Made by a program: the position numbers and the translations under genes. Shown piece after piece: positions 26,279 to 34,590 of a stretch of 64,000 nt of DNA. This DNA is from Phenylobacterium zucineum HLK1. Lineage in GTDB: Bacteria; Pseudomonadota; Alphaproteobacteria; Caulobacterales; Caulobacteraceae. The stretch is taken from the NCBI RefSeq assembly GCF_000017265.1, contig NC_011143.1, positions 310,001-374,000 of the forward strand. Reading direction: 5' to 3'. Below the pieces are notes generated by a model, which was given only the letters and a program-made list of their open reading frames with translations, searched no databases and had not been told where the DNA came from. Every line of letters begins with the position of its first letter. Position 1 is the stretch's first letter.

Positions 26279-26331
26279 TCGCTGCGCCGTCCCGGCGCGA
26301 GAGGCCGGGACGGCCTTCGACGGTCGGACCC

Positions 26332-27120
26332 ATGCGGATCGCCACCTTCAACGTCAACGGCGTCAATGGCCGCCTTCCTGTCCTGCTGAGGTGGCTCGAA
26401 GAGACGCGGCCGGACGTCGTCTGCCTGCAGGAGCTGAAGGCGCCGCAGGAGCGCTTCCCCGCCGAGGCGATCGAACGCGCCGGCTATGGCGCGATTTGGG
26501 CTGGCCAGAAAAGCTGGAACGGCGTCGCGATGTTGGCGCGCGGCGCCGAACCGGTTGAGATCCGGCGAGGCTTGCCGGGCGACACCGAAGATCTGCAGAG
26601 CCGGTACCTCGAAGCCGCTGTCGAGGGTGTGCTCGTCGCCTGCCTCTATGCGCCGAACGGCAATCCCGCGCCGGGGCCGAAGTTCGATTACAAGCTGGCC
26701 TGGCTTGCGCGGCTGAACAGACGCGCCGCTGAGCTTGTGAAGACCTGCACCCCCGCCGTTCTGGCAGGCGACTTCAACATCATCCCGACGGAGCTGGACG
26801 CTTATAAGCCGGAGCGTTGGGTCGACGACGCCCTGTTCCGACCGGAGTCGCGCGCGGCGTTCGAGGCGTTGTTGGACCAGGGCTGGCGTGACGCGCTCCG
26901 CAGCCTCCACCCCGCCGAGCGCATCTTCACCTTCTGGGATTACTTCCGAAACGCCTTCCCGCGGGACGCGGGCTTGCGGATCGATCATCTGCTGCTGAGC
27001 CCGACCCTTTCGTCGAGGCTCGTCGCCGCCGGTGTTGATCGGCATGTCCGCGGCTGGGCCAAGACGAGCGACCACGCGCCGGTCTGGGTCGAACTGGAGA
27101 AGGCCGGCGAAGGCGGCTGA
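26332..27120 (+). CDS. xth: Exodeoxyribonuclease III
   Basis: 262 residues of the exonuclease/endonuclease/phosphatase fold, AP endonuclease type. Motifs: ATFNVNGVNGRL (residues 4-15), CLQELKAP (Glu metal ligand, about 36-43), LYAPNGNP, LAGDFNIIP (Asp/Asn, about 145-153), RIDHLLLSP and KTSDHAPVWVE (catalytic Asp-His). Acts in base-excision repair at abasic sites. Start ATG 26332 gives the standard MRIATFNVNG. Likely cotranscribed with gst. Confidence 0.93.
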   Translation: MRIATFNVNGVNGRLPVLLRWLEETRPDVVCLQELKAPQERFPAEAIERAGYGAIWAGQKSWNGVAMLARGAEPVEIRRGLPGDTEDLQSRYLEAAVEGVLVACLYAPNGNPAPGPKFDYKLAWLARLNRRAAELVKTCTPAVLAGDFNIIPTELDAYKPERWVDDALFRPESRAAFEALLDQGWRDALRSLHPAERIFTFWDYFRNAFPRDAGLRIDHLLLSPTLSSRLVAAGVDRHVRGWAKTSDHAPVWVELEKAGEGG

Positions 27121-27132
27121 GCGCCGGACAGC

Positions 27133-27603
27133 CTAGAGCTTAGCAGCCATGAGCCGGGCTACGGCCGCAAGGAACGTCGCGAGCGGCGTGTCCTTGGTGA
27201 GCGTCACATCCGCGCCCAGGTGAGCGGCGAGTCCCAAGAGGTAGTCCGCTGACAAGGCCGCGCGCCCTGCCGTGGTGGCGATCACCTTTACGCTCGGCCA
27301 CCTCGCCCGGGCTGAGCGGATCGCCTCCAAGCCATCCTGCTCCGGCATCAGAATTTCGACGATGAGCACCGCGACTGGGCCTGTCGACGTCAGTATAGCC
27401 CGGCCGTCCTCGCCCTCCTCGACCACGTAGGCCCGCGCGCCCAGCGCAGCCGCCAATCTGGCCCGGAACTCCTCATCCGGGTCCAGAACCAAGACATTGC
27501 AATTCAACAGGAATCTTTCCGCTCGAACGGCTTCGAAATTTGGTCGCGACCGCCGCAACCAATCATTCACACGGCAGTTATGCCGGATGCCACGTGCGAG
27601 CAA
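27133..27603 (-). CDS. Receiver-like protein with Glu at the phospho-site
   Basis: About 125-156 residues; the true start is unclear (TTG 27603, GTG within RVNDW, or TTG before NCNVLVLDPDEE). A single receiver fold: acidic pair in LVLDPDEEF, then IVEILMPEQDGLEAI, where Glu stands in place of the phospho-accepting Asp, then conserved Lys in TLTKDTPL. Such a change prevents normal phosphotransfer and can mimic the active state. Divergent from rpoH. Confidence 0.6.
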   Translation of the reverse strand: MLARGIRHNCRVNDWLRRSRPNFEAVRAERFLLNCNVLVLDPDEEFRARLAAALGARAYVVEEGEDGRAILTSTGPVAVLIVEILMPEQDGLEAIRSARARWPSVKVIATTAGRAALSADYLLGLAAHLGADVTLTKDTPLATFLAAVARLMAAKL

Positions 27604-27644
27604 TATAGTGCACAGTCCATGCTGAACTAGAGGAGAGAGAGACC

Positions 27645-28595
27645 GTGTCCGTTGCGTTGTCCTTGCCTTCTGCCGAAGGCGGGCTGCGCCGGTATCTGAC
27701 CGAGATCCGGAAGTACCCGCTGCTCGGCAAAGATGAAGAGTACATGCTGGCCAAGCGGTGGCGGGAGCATGAGGATCCGGAAGCCGCGCACCGCCTCGTC
27801 ACCAGCCACCTTAGGCTGTCCGCCAAGATCGCCCTGAGCTATCGCGGCTACGGCTTGCCGCTCGGAGAAGTCATATCCGAAGGCAACCTCGGCCTGATGC
27901 ATGCGGTGAAGAAGTTCGACCCCGACAAGGGCTTCCGCCTGGCCACCTACGCGATCTGGTGGATCCGCGCCGCCATCCAGGAGTACATCCTGCGCTCGTG
28001 GTCGCTGGTGAAGCTCGGCACCAGCGCCGTCCAGAAGAAGCTGTTCTTCAACCTGCGACGGGCGAAGGCGCGAATTTCCGCCCTTTCGGATGGAGACCTC
28101 AAGCCGGACCAGGTGAAGGCCATCGCGAGCCGTCTGGGGGTGAATGAGGAAGAGGTCGTCAACATGGACCGCCGGCTCGCCTCGCGAGACGCCTCGCTGA
28201 ACTCGCCCTTGGCCGCCGACGCCGAACAGGAATGGTTGGACGTGCTGGAGGACGAAGCCGCCGTCGATCCTGAAGCGGCGGTCGCCGAAGCCGAGGAACG
28301 CGCGCTGCGCATGGATCTCCTGGCGCAAGCGATGCAGACCCTCAATGCACGCGAACGGCGGATCTTCACGGCGCGCAGGCTGCAGGATCCTCCGGCCCTG
28401 CTCGAGGACCTGGCCAAGGACTTCGGCGTTAGCCGCGAGCGCGTTCGCCAGATCGAGGTCCGCGCCTTCGAAAAGGTCCAGGCCTTCGTCACCGAGGGCG
28501 AAAAGCGCAAGCTCCGCGAGAAGCGGCGTCGGCGCGCCGCTGAGGTCTTGATCGCTCGGCGCACCGCCGATGCGCCGGTCTGGGCCACCGCGTGA
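27645..28595 (+). CDS. rpoH: RNA polymerase heat-shock sigma factor RpoH-type
   Basis: 316 residues. Region 2 (GNLGLMHAVKKFDPDKGFRL, TYAIWWIRAAIQEYILRSWS) and the RpoH box QKKLFFNLRRAK (about 131-142) identify it as sigma-32 type; region 4 has a helix-turn-helix (LAKDFGVSRERVRQIEVRAF). GTG 27645 preceded by AGGAGAGAGAG. The basic C-terminal tail (KRKLREKRRRRAAE) is unusual. Being on an accessory segment, it is probably a second rpoH copy with its own stimulus. Confidence 0.9.
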   Translation: MSVALSLPSAEGGLRRYLTEIRKYPLLGKDEEYMLAKRWREHEDPEAAHRLVTSHLRLSAKIALSYRGYGLPLGEVISEGNLGLMHAVKKFDPDKGFRLATYAIWWIRAAIQEYILRSWSLVKLGTSAVQKKLFFNLRRAKARISALSDGDLKPDQVKAIASRLGVNEEEVVNMDRRLASRDASLNSPLAADAEQEWLDVLEDEAAVDPEAAVAEAEERALRMDLLAQAMQTLNARERRIFTARRLQDPPALLEDLAKDFGVSRERVRQIEVRAFEKVQAFVTEGEKRKLREKRRRRAAEVLIARRTADAPVWATA

Positions 28596-28672
28596 CCCGG
28601 CCTCGCGTTGGGAACGCTCGCCCGTGAGACGCCGTTCGTGCCCCGGGCGGGCGTGATCCACGAGGGATTTGC

Positions 28673-29569
28673 ATGTCGGACGTAGCCAACCGGCTGGCGG
28701 CCATCGCCAGCCCGGCGGAGACCTTCGCCTGGACCAAGCTGATCGATACGGCGGGCGATCTGGCGGTCAATCTCGCCGTCGCCGTCTTGATCCTGGCGGT
28801 GACCTTCTGGCTTGCAGGCTGGGCCAATCGCTTCGTGCGCGCCGCCCTGGGCCGAGTCCACCCGCGCCGGGGTGCGCCTGACGTCACCCTGCAGACCTTC
28901 GCGGGCTCCATGGCGCGCAACCTTGTGCTCGTGGTCGGCCTGGTGGCCATGCTTCAGCAGTTGGGCGTCCGCACCACCTCGATCATCGCCGTTCTCGGCG
29001 CCGCATCGCTGGCCATCGGCCTCGCCCTGCAGGGGGCGCTCTCCAATGTGGCCGCCGGAGTGATGATCCTGCTCTTCCGGCCGTATCGCGTTGGCGACAT
29101 CGTCGAGACGGGCGGCCGAGTGGGTCGCGTGGAGGCGCTCGACCTCTTCGTCACCGAGCTGGCGACCCTCGACAACCTCAAGGTCGTCATCCCCAACAGC
29201 AAGGTGTTCGGCGATGTGGTGGTGAACCATACCCATCATGATCGCCGTCGGGCGGACGTCAGTCTCCGCTTGCCGGCGACGGTCGATGCGACGGCCGTGA
29301 TGGACCGGCTCCGCCAGCGACTGAGGGAGGACGCACGTGTCCTGCAGGATCCCGCGCCGATCCTCGAACTCACGGGCGTCGGGGAGGCCTGGGCCGAGCT
29401 CACGGTGAGGCCCTGGACGGAGCGCGAGAACTACGGGCGCCTGAAGGCGGACGTGCTTCTCTGGGCCAAGCTCCTGGAGAAGGATCTGCAATCGCCCCTG
29501 CCCGCGACGGCCGAGGCCGAGGGCGATCGTCCGCGGGAAGAGCAGCGTCCTCAAACGGCGCTGGCCTGA
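28673..29569 (+). CDS. MscS-type mechanosensitive channel
   Basis: 298 residues. Three N-terminal hydrophobic segments, then the TM3/beta-domain block: LGAASLAIGLALQGALSNVA (about 104-123), GVMILLFRPYRVGDIVETGG and VVIPNSKVFGDVVVNHT. Small-conductance channel of the inner membrane that releases solutes on osmotic downshock. ATG 28673 follows CGAGGGA. Stands alone after rpoH. Confidence 0.88.
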   Translation: MSDVANRLAAIASPAETFAWTKLIDTAGDLAVNLAVAVLILAVTFWLAGWANRFVRAALGRVHPRRGAPDVTLQTFAGSMARNLVLVVGLVAMLQQLGVRTTSIIAVLGAASLAIGLALQGALSNVAAGVMILLFRPYRVGDIVETGGRVGRVEALDLFVTELATLDNLKVVIPNSKVFGDVVVNHTHHDRRRADVSLRLPATVDATAVMDRLRQRLREDARVLQDPAPILELTGVGEAWAELTVRPWTERENYGRLKADVLLWAKLLEKDLQSPLPATAEAEGDRPREEQRPQTALA

Positions 29570-29791
29570 CGCGCTCGACAGCGGCGCCTGCCTCCAGTCG
29601 TCCATCCGCCCTTGCATCCGCGCGGCGGAGCCATAGATTCAGGTCGAACGCCGCCTATCGTCGGCGTGGCCGCTGCCCTGGCGAAGGACTCCTGGTCCAA
29701 CGAGATCGACACACTGCGACCAGCAACCTGAAGCCGGCCGCAAGAGACGAGCAGCACGTTTCGACCCTGGCCGGGCGGAAGGATTTCGCAC

Positions 29792-30907
29792 GTGTATTCC
29801 ACCCTGGAAGGCGCAAAGAAGAGCGCCAAGTCGCTGCACCGTCTCTTCGACGAGAGCGGCCTCATCTATCCTTTGTCGAAATGTCAGCTGGCGATCGCCA
29901 AGGCCGGCGGCTTCCAGCACTGGCATGACCTGGAGAGCAACCTGAGCGCGGCGCGCCAGCCGGCGGCAGCGGAGGCCTACCGGCGTCGCCTGATCGCGGC
30001 GCTGCCCGAGCCCTGCCGCAACCCGGTCCGGGCTTGGTTTGCGGACGAGCCCCCGCCGGACCCGCCTATCGAGGGCTATCCGGCGCGCTGGTATCGCGAC
30101 GTCTACCCCTATCTTGCGGCCGTCACGAAGCTGCATCGGCGCACCCCCCTCCTGCGCCCCGGCTCCGGCCGCGGCCAGCAGCTGCGCGAGCTGCTCGTCT
30201 ACGAACTGCTGCTCAACCTGAAGGGCGGCGCTCAGCCCCCGCCGCGCCTTGAGGCCGACACCCTGGCCTTTTGCTTCCGAGGCGACCTGGAGGCTCTTTA
30301 CCCCGAGCAGATCCGCCACCCCGACTTCGAGCGGGAGCTTGCGCGGCTGGTCGAGGCCAAGATTCTCGATTGGCGCTTCGGCATGATGCGGGTCCTCCCG
30401 CCCGCCGGCGACGTCGAGGCGGAGATGCGGGAGCGCAAGGCTGGCATGGCCCAGTACTGGACCGAGACGAGCGGCGAGGCGGGGGACCACGAGCGTCTCA
30501 TGGCTATCCGCGAAGCCTTGGCGGCCATCGGCGTCAATCATGCGCTGCGCATCGCTGGCGCCATCGCTGAACAGGGGTCCGACGCCTACACCACGCCCTC
30601 CGGCGCGATGCTGGACCTGCTTTCGCGCCTGGCGGCCGAAGGCGAGCTGGAGACCTTCGCCCGCGCCGTCGACTTGGCGGCCAAGATCCACCCGCAGAAC
30701 GCCGCCTTCGTACGCGGAAAGGCGCCGGCGAAGATCGCGTCCAACTATTTCGGCGCGCGTCTGAAGCTGCCGCTGCAGGACTTCACGGCCTGGACCAACG
30801 AGAACCCCGACTGGCCGGACCGGCTCATCGACGACCTCTCGTCGCCCGACCTTTTCCGACGGACGGTCGACACCATGGCCGAGCAAGTGCGGGGCGCCGC
30901 GGCCTGA
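29792..30907 (+). CDS. Hypothetical protein, plasmid-type
   Basis: 371 residues from GTG 29792 (GGAAGG 9 bases upstream). The N-terminus LEGAKKSAKSLHRLFDESGL, PLSKCQLAIAKAGGFQHWHD resembles the short helical KxxAxxLhxxL...lsxxqcxxxvAkxxGfxxWhxL motif that precedes several plasmid-borne proteins. The rest is alpha-helical (GRGQQLRELLVYELLLNLKG, ERELARLVEAKILDWRFGMM) and I do not recognise it. No membrane segments, no catalytic motif. Confidence 0.6.
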   Translation: MYSTLEGAKKSAKSLHRLFDESGLIYPLSKCQLAIAKAGGFQHWHDLESNLSAARQPAAAEAYRRRLIAALPEPCRNPVRAWFADEPPPDPPIEGYPARWYRDVYPYLAAVTKLHRRTPLLRPGSGRGQQLRELLVYELLLNLKGGAQPPPRLEADTLAFCFRGDLEALYPEQIRHPDFERELARLVEAKILDWRFGMMRVLPPAGDVEAEMRERKAGMAQYWTETSGEAGDHERLMAIREALAAIGVNHALRIAGAIAEQGSDAYTTPSGAMLDLLSRLAAEGELETFARAVDLAAKIHPQNAAFVRGKAPAKIASNYFGARLKLPLQDFTAWTNENPDWPDRLIDDLSSPDLFRRTVDTMAEQVRGAAA

Positions 30908-30957
30908 CCAGCTGGCGTTGCGCGCGGCTGGCGACGTCGCGTGCAACGCTGCGGCAG

Positions 30958-31743
30958 CTATTCGATACGGATCACGTAGTGCGGCACGTCGTAGAGCGAA
31001 GACTTGCGGATCGGCAGCCCGCAACCCGCCGCCTGCAGGTCGGACTGCATGGCAAGGTAGGTAGCGTCGTCGAGGCGAGGATCCAGCACCACCTCCTCGA
31101 ACACCGCGTGCGGATCGAGGGCGTACTTCATGACCCCGCCGGCTCCGAGGCGCGGGCGTCGAGGGTCGGGAAGCTCCATGTCCTGGAAGATCAGCCGCAC
31201 CTCGTTCTCGTGGATGAAGGTGTCCCGCTTCAGGCAAAGCAGTTCGGCGAAGCCCGTGCCTTGGCCGCCGGCGGCCACGTCCGCGAAGGTCAGGCCGCCC
31301 ATCAACCGGTCGAGCTCGGCCTCGGTGACGTAGCGGATGCGGCCGACGAAGAATTGCTGCGGCCACTCGGGCGGACCGACCGCGCGAAGGTTGTCGAAGA
31401 GCTTGCGGATCGTCGTTCGGACCTTCACGCCGCGGCTGGCGCCGCTGGGCGAATAGATCCGCCACATGGCGTCGCTCTCCGCCGTCAGCGACCAGCATTG
31501 TCCGTACCAGTCGTCCGCAAGATTCTTGAGCGGAATGCGGGAGCCGGACGTCGGATCGTCCACCTCGGTCCGCGCCAGCATGAAGTTCTCGAAGGGGTCG
31601 TCCCACTTGGTGGGGTGGACCAGGGCGTCCGTGGCCGTGGCGACCAGCGCCTCGAAACGGTCCAGCGCGTAGATGCGGTAGATTGGCAGGTCGAGCGCGT
31701 CGGGCGTGAGATTGACGAGGCCTCGGATGTTCGGCGCAGCCAA
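30958..31743 (-). CDS. DUF2971-family protein
   Basis: 261 residues. YRIYALDRFEALVATATDAL, then VHPTKWDDPFENFML (the family xxPxxWNDPFE signature), WSLTAESDAMWRIYS (family CWS...DxMWxxYS) and KRDTFIHENEVRLIF (KxxxFxxExEvRl) place it in DUF2971. Function unknown; such genes are scattered in accessory and defence-rich islands. Start is TTG 31743 with AAGGAAGAG upstream. Monocistronic. Confidence 0.75.
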   Translation of the reverse strand: MAAPNIRGLVNLTPDALDLPIYRIYALDRFEALVATATDALVHPTKWDDPFENFMLARTEVDDPTSGSRIPLKNLADDWYGQCWSLTAESDAMWRIYSPSGASRGVKVRTTIRKLFDNLRAVGPPEWPQQFFVGRIRYVTEAELDRLMGGLTFADVAAGGQGTGFAELLCLKRDTFIHENEVRLIFQDMELPDPRRPRLGAGGVMKYALDPHAVFEEVVLDPRLDDATYLAMQSDLQAAGCGLPIRKSSLYDVPHYVIRIE

Positions 31744-31862
31744 GCGCTCTTCCTTTCGTGGTCGATGGGCAGGGTACGAACGGGACGCACGAGCGCCAGC
31801 CGCGCTATAGGCTGTGGCCCGGCGCGTGACCAGCCGCGGCGCTGCGCCGGCTCTGGCGGCGT

Positions 31863-32171
31863 TCAGCTGGCGGCGCGCAGGCCCGGAAGACCGTCAGCGG
31901 AAGCCGGTGGGACCAGGTCGGCCAGCTCCGCCTCGCGCGCGGCGCGGCTGACATTGAACCGGATGAGCACCACCTCCTCGCCCGTCGGCTGCGGCCATGG
32001 CGTGGTCCCAAGGTCCGCGGCTTCGCCCGCCGAGACGATCGTCCAGCCCCCGTCGGCCGGCTGTGACAGCACGTAATTGCCGCTGCGTCCCTTCAAGAGC
32101 GGCGCGCGCGCCAAAGGCATGTAGCTGTACTCGGCGCCTGACGCGCCCCGGAAGATCACATAGCTCGACAC
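31863..32171 (-). CDS. Hypothetical protein
   Basis: 102 residues from GTG 32171, preceded by AAGGAGG. Sequence SSYVIFRGASGAEYSYMPLA, LLKGRSGNYVLSQPADGGWT, VVLIRFNVSRAAREAELADL. Beta-rich first half, helical end. No family recognised. It lies between two genes of similarly accessory character. Confidence 0.55.
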   Translation of the reverse strand: MSSYVIFRGASGAEYSYMPLARAPLLKGRSGNYVLSQPADGGWTIVSAGEAADLGTTPWPQPTGEEVVLIRFNVSRAAREAELADLVPPASADGLPGLRAAS

Positions 32172-32312
32172 GACGTCAGGCCTCCTTGCCCGCAACATCT
32201 CACGCCAAGGTGCGAGACGTCAGCCGCTCCGATGTCGCGCAGCCGATTTCTTGTGGACCGTGCCGCCTGCGCCGCGCTTGCGCCCGCGAGGCGCCGGGAT
32301 CACCGTCCGCCC

Positions 32313-32765
32313 ATGCGCCTGCAGTACGGCCGATATCAGGGACGAACCGCCGAGACTCTCCTCCTGAGGGCTCCGGATTACGCCGTCTGGGTGATGCGCC
32401 ACCAGCCGGAGGGCCGCCTGGCGCAATACTTTCGCGATCTGATCACGGCGTTCGACGCCCGCCCAATCAACCAGCCCTGCCAGGCTTGCGGCGCCGCCGC
32501 CACTCGGGCGGCCGCCCTGCCGGACCGCAGCGACCTCTACTTTTTCTGCGACGACTGCGCCCTCTATCCCAATGCCGCCCCTGAAGGGGCCGCCCAGAAC
32601 CTGCGCACCTTGGCGGATTTCGTGAGTCACGTGGAGCGCACGGCGCGCCGGCGGCCGGTCGCCAGGCTGCGCGCCTTCGTTCGCCGCATGGCTCAGGCGA
32701 AAGGCCTGCCGCGCCGGATCACCGAACCGGCGGCGGAAGCCTTCTTCGCTGGGGAGATCATGTAG
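32313..32765 (+). CDS. ExoX C-terminal-like zinc protein
   Basis: 150 residues from ATG 32313. LQYGRYQGRTAETLLLRAPD, YAVWVM matches the small GKYKGxTxxElxxxDxxYxxW module found at the C-terminus of exodeoxyribonuclease X and in DUF3820 proteins. It is followed by a zinc-ribbon-like CQACGA...FFCDDC (about residues 53-90) and a basic helical end. Possibly a DNA-binding accessory protein; function unknown. Confidence 0.55.
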   Translation: MRLQYGRYQGRTAETLLLRAPDYAVWVMRHQPEGRLAQYFRDLITAFDARPINQPCQACGAAATRAAALPDRSDLYFFCDDCALYPNAAPEGAAQNLRTLADFVSHVERTARRRPVARLRAFVRRMAQAKGLPRRITEPAAEAFFAGEIM

Positions 32766-32817
32766 CGCCGCCATGGTCCGACGAGAGATCCGCGAAACGC
32801 GGACTCTCGCGTGAGAA

Positions 32818-33843
32818 CTATCTTCGCCGCGGCCGGTCCTTTGGCGCCTCCGGCGCGGGCCGTTCCCGGGTCTCCGGTCGCAGCGCCCGGATGGCGCGGA
32901 TGAGTTCGTTCCGCCGCGTGGCCGGTTCCGGCATGGTCCGCACGAAAGCGCCCACATCCTTCGCCAAGGCGCGGTCCGCCGGATCGGCGGATCGGCCCAG
33001 CGCTTGGGCGACGGCCGCATAGGCGCGGCGCACGGCCGCCTGCCGTGCGAGAATCCGTTGCTCCCATGGACGATCCATGGTCCCGCCGCGCGCCAGCCGC
33101 GCAGCCTCCCGGTAAGCGGCCTCGAGCACCCGCGGCGCAGGCCCCTGCCCCCGCTCGTAGCGCTCCCGCATCTTCCGGATCGGCGTGCGCTCCGCCTTTT
33201 TCGTGATCCCGCGGGTCCGCCGCAGCGTCGCTTCGGCCGCCACTCCGCGCTCGCGCAGCTTCTCGGCGAACCGCTGCCGCCAGGCCTCCAGGTCGGCCTT
33301 CCGCGGGCTCAAGCGACGACCGTCCTCGCCCAGGGACCGGACGCTGAGGTGGACGTGCGGATGTCCGGCGTCGGTATGCAGGGCGAACGCGTAATCGTGC
33401 GTTTCCCCAAAGGTCTCGCGTGCGAAGGCCCGCGCCGCGTCGCGCATCCGGATGTAGTCCGTTCCCGGCGGCATCGAGAGGACGATCGAGACCGACATGG
33501 AGGCGTCGCTCCGCGTCCTGAGGTCGTCGGCGGCCCAGTCGGCGCCGAGTTCACGGACCGCCTCCAGCCCCTGCAGCTGCTCCCCGTCGCGCCCTTCCAG
33601 CGGCAGCTCGCCGTCGCGGGAGATGTACTCCAGGTGCGCCCGCAGGTGCTCGCCGTCGCGGGTCTTGCCGGTGATCTTCACCAGCACTTCCGGCGCTCGC
33701 CGCACCACGTTGGCAAGCCGCGCCTTGGAATCCCGGCCCCGCGGCGGCGGCGGCAGCACCGGGACGTCCGCAACCCTGCGGCCCCCGCGGGCGATGGGGG
33801 CCCAGAGCTCATCGAAGCCGCGGACTTGGCCGAGCGGGCTCAT
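32818..33843 (-). CDS. Conjugative relaxase (MobA/VirD2-like)
   Basis: 341 residues from ATG 33843, which overlaps the mobC stop in the corrected frame. VLVKITGKTRDGEHLRAHLE with a following EYISRDGELPLEG, then ALHTDAGHPHVHLSVRSLGE, the HxH metal-binding motif of relaxases, about residues 170-189. The N-terminal catalytic Tyr is less certain (YISRDG). The second half is basic and helical. With MobC and an RP4-like nick site beside it, it should nick oriT and pilot single-strand transfer; no type IV secretion genes lie in the window. Confidence 0.8.
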   Translation of the reverse strand: MSPLGQVRGFDELWAPIARGGRRVADVPVLPPPPRGRDSKARLANVVRRAPEVLVKITGKTRDGEHLRAHLEYISRDGELPLEGRDGEQLQGLEAVRELGADWAADDLRTRSDASMSVSIVLSMPPGTDYIRMRDAARAFARETFGETHDYAFALHTDAGHPHVHLSVRSLGEDGRRLSPRKADLEAWRQRFAEKLRERGVAAEATLRRTRGITKKAERTPIRKMRERYERGQGPAPRVLEAAYREAARLARGGTMDRPWEQRILARQAAVRRAYAAVAQALGRSADPADRALAKDVGAFVRTMPEPATRRNELIRAIRALRPETRERPAPEAPKDRPRRR

Positions 33844-34365
33844 CGGTCCTCTCCGCTCCAATAGGACAGGTCGCCCTCGAGCGCGGCGCGGACGCCTTCG
33901 AGCTGCGCGCGCACCTCCTGGCGGAAGGCCATGAGCTCCTTGGCGCTCGCCGCCCCCCCCCCCCCGGCTGTGGAGCGCGTGCACGGCTTGGTTCAGGTTC
34001 ACGCCGATCCGGCGGAGGTCGCGGCGGATCTCGAGCAGCGCCTGGGCCTCGGCCCGGCTGAACTGTGGCCGGCCGAGAAGACGCCGCCGCACCAGACCCA
34101 CCACCCACTCGGTGCGGCGAAGGCCGGCCTGGCGGCACGCCGCGTCCAGCGCGGTCAGATCCTCGTCCCGCAGGCGGATGGTCACCTTCTCCGATCGCCC
34201 GCGCGCCCGAAGCTCCGCCTCCGCCGCGGGCGGCGCGCCGCCGCCGCTCCGCAGCACGGTCTCGATCATCTGGCGCAGGAGCTTGGAGCGTCCGCCTCGG
34301 GATGACGCGAAGGCGTCGAAGCGGACGGCGAGATCGTCGGACAGCCGCACGCCGAAAAACGCCAT
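33840..34365 (-). pseudogene. mobC: Relaxosome protein MobC-like, out of frame at poly-G
   Basis: ATG 34365 begins MAFFGVRLSDDLAVRFDAFA, a ribbon-helix-helix-like start, then KVTIRLRDEDLTALDAACRQ, AGLRRTEWVVGLVRRRLLG and EIRRDLRRIGVNLNQAVHAL, the MobC signature. At a run of 13 G (minus strand) the frame passes into the relaxase, giving one fused 515-residue frame. With one G fewer it would read AASAKELMAFRQEVRAQLEG and stop at 33840-33842, overlapping the relaxase ATG. Either a switchable tract or a base-calling error. Confidence 0.7.
33953..33965. repeat. 13-base homopolymer C tract in mobC
   Basis: C13 on the plus strand (G13 in mobC). Long enough to slip in replication. Tract length decides whether MobC ends normally or fuses to the relaxase. 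Confidence 0.9.
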
Positions 34366-34401
34366 GACGTCATCGTGGCGTTTAACAATGCCGGCGGCAA
34401 G

Positions 34402-34413
34402 CCTATCCTGCCC
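34402..34413 (+). other. oriT: Candidate oriT nick region, RP4-like
   Basis: CCTATCCTGCCC, which matches the IncP (RP4) nic core ACCTATCCTG-CCC; the nick would fall between 34410 and 34411. It lies 37 bases upstream of mobC, the usual oriT position. A small dyad TGCCG-G-CGGCA (34389-34399) sits just 5' of it. Supports a MOB-P type relaxosome. Confidence 0.65.
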
Positions 34414-34566
34414 TCCCTCACCACAAACCCCTTCACGTTTGGTCGAACAAACGCCTGGCGTTGTCGGAAAGCGGAGCCGTACCGCGGCTGCCCCCCCATA
34501 AGCAGCCGAGTCCCACTGGGCGTAAAGCGGAGTCGAACGGTCCAGGCGCCGCTCTCCACGCTGCGC

Positions 34567-34590
34567 AAAAAAGGGGAGCCGAAGCTCCCC
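34567..34590 (-). terminator. Intrinsic terminator
   Basis: Minus strand GGGGAGC-TTCG-GCTCCCC followed by TTTTTT; a 7-bp stem with a stable TTCG loop, directly after the stop of the gene at 34591-34947. Confidence 0.92.

Noticed and set aside
29639..31606. Long minus-strand open frame opposite the 29792-30907 gene
   Set aside because: It lacks protein-like motifs, overlaps two better genes and has the biased composition of antisense GC-rich DNA.
32818..34365. A genuine MobC-relaxase fusion protein
   Set aside because: The bridging part after the poly-G run is low-quality sequence, whereas the alternate frame gives a proper MobC end overlapping the relaxase ATG.
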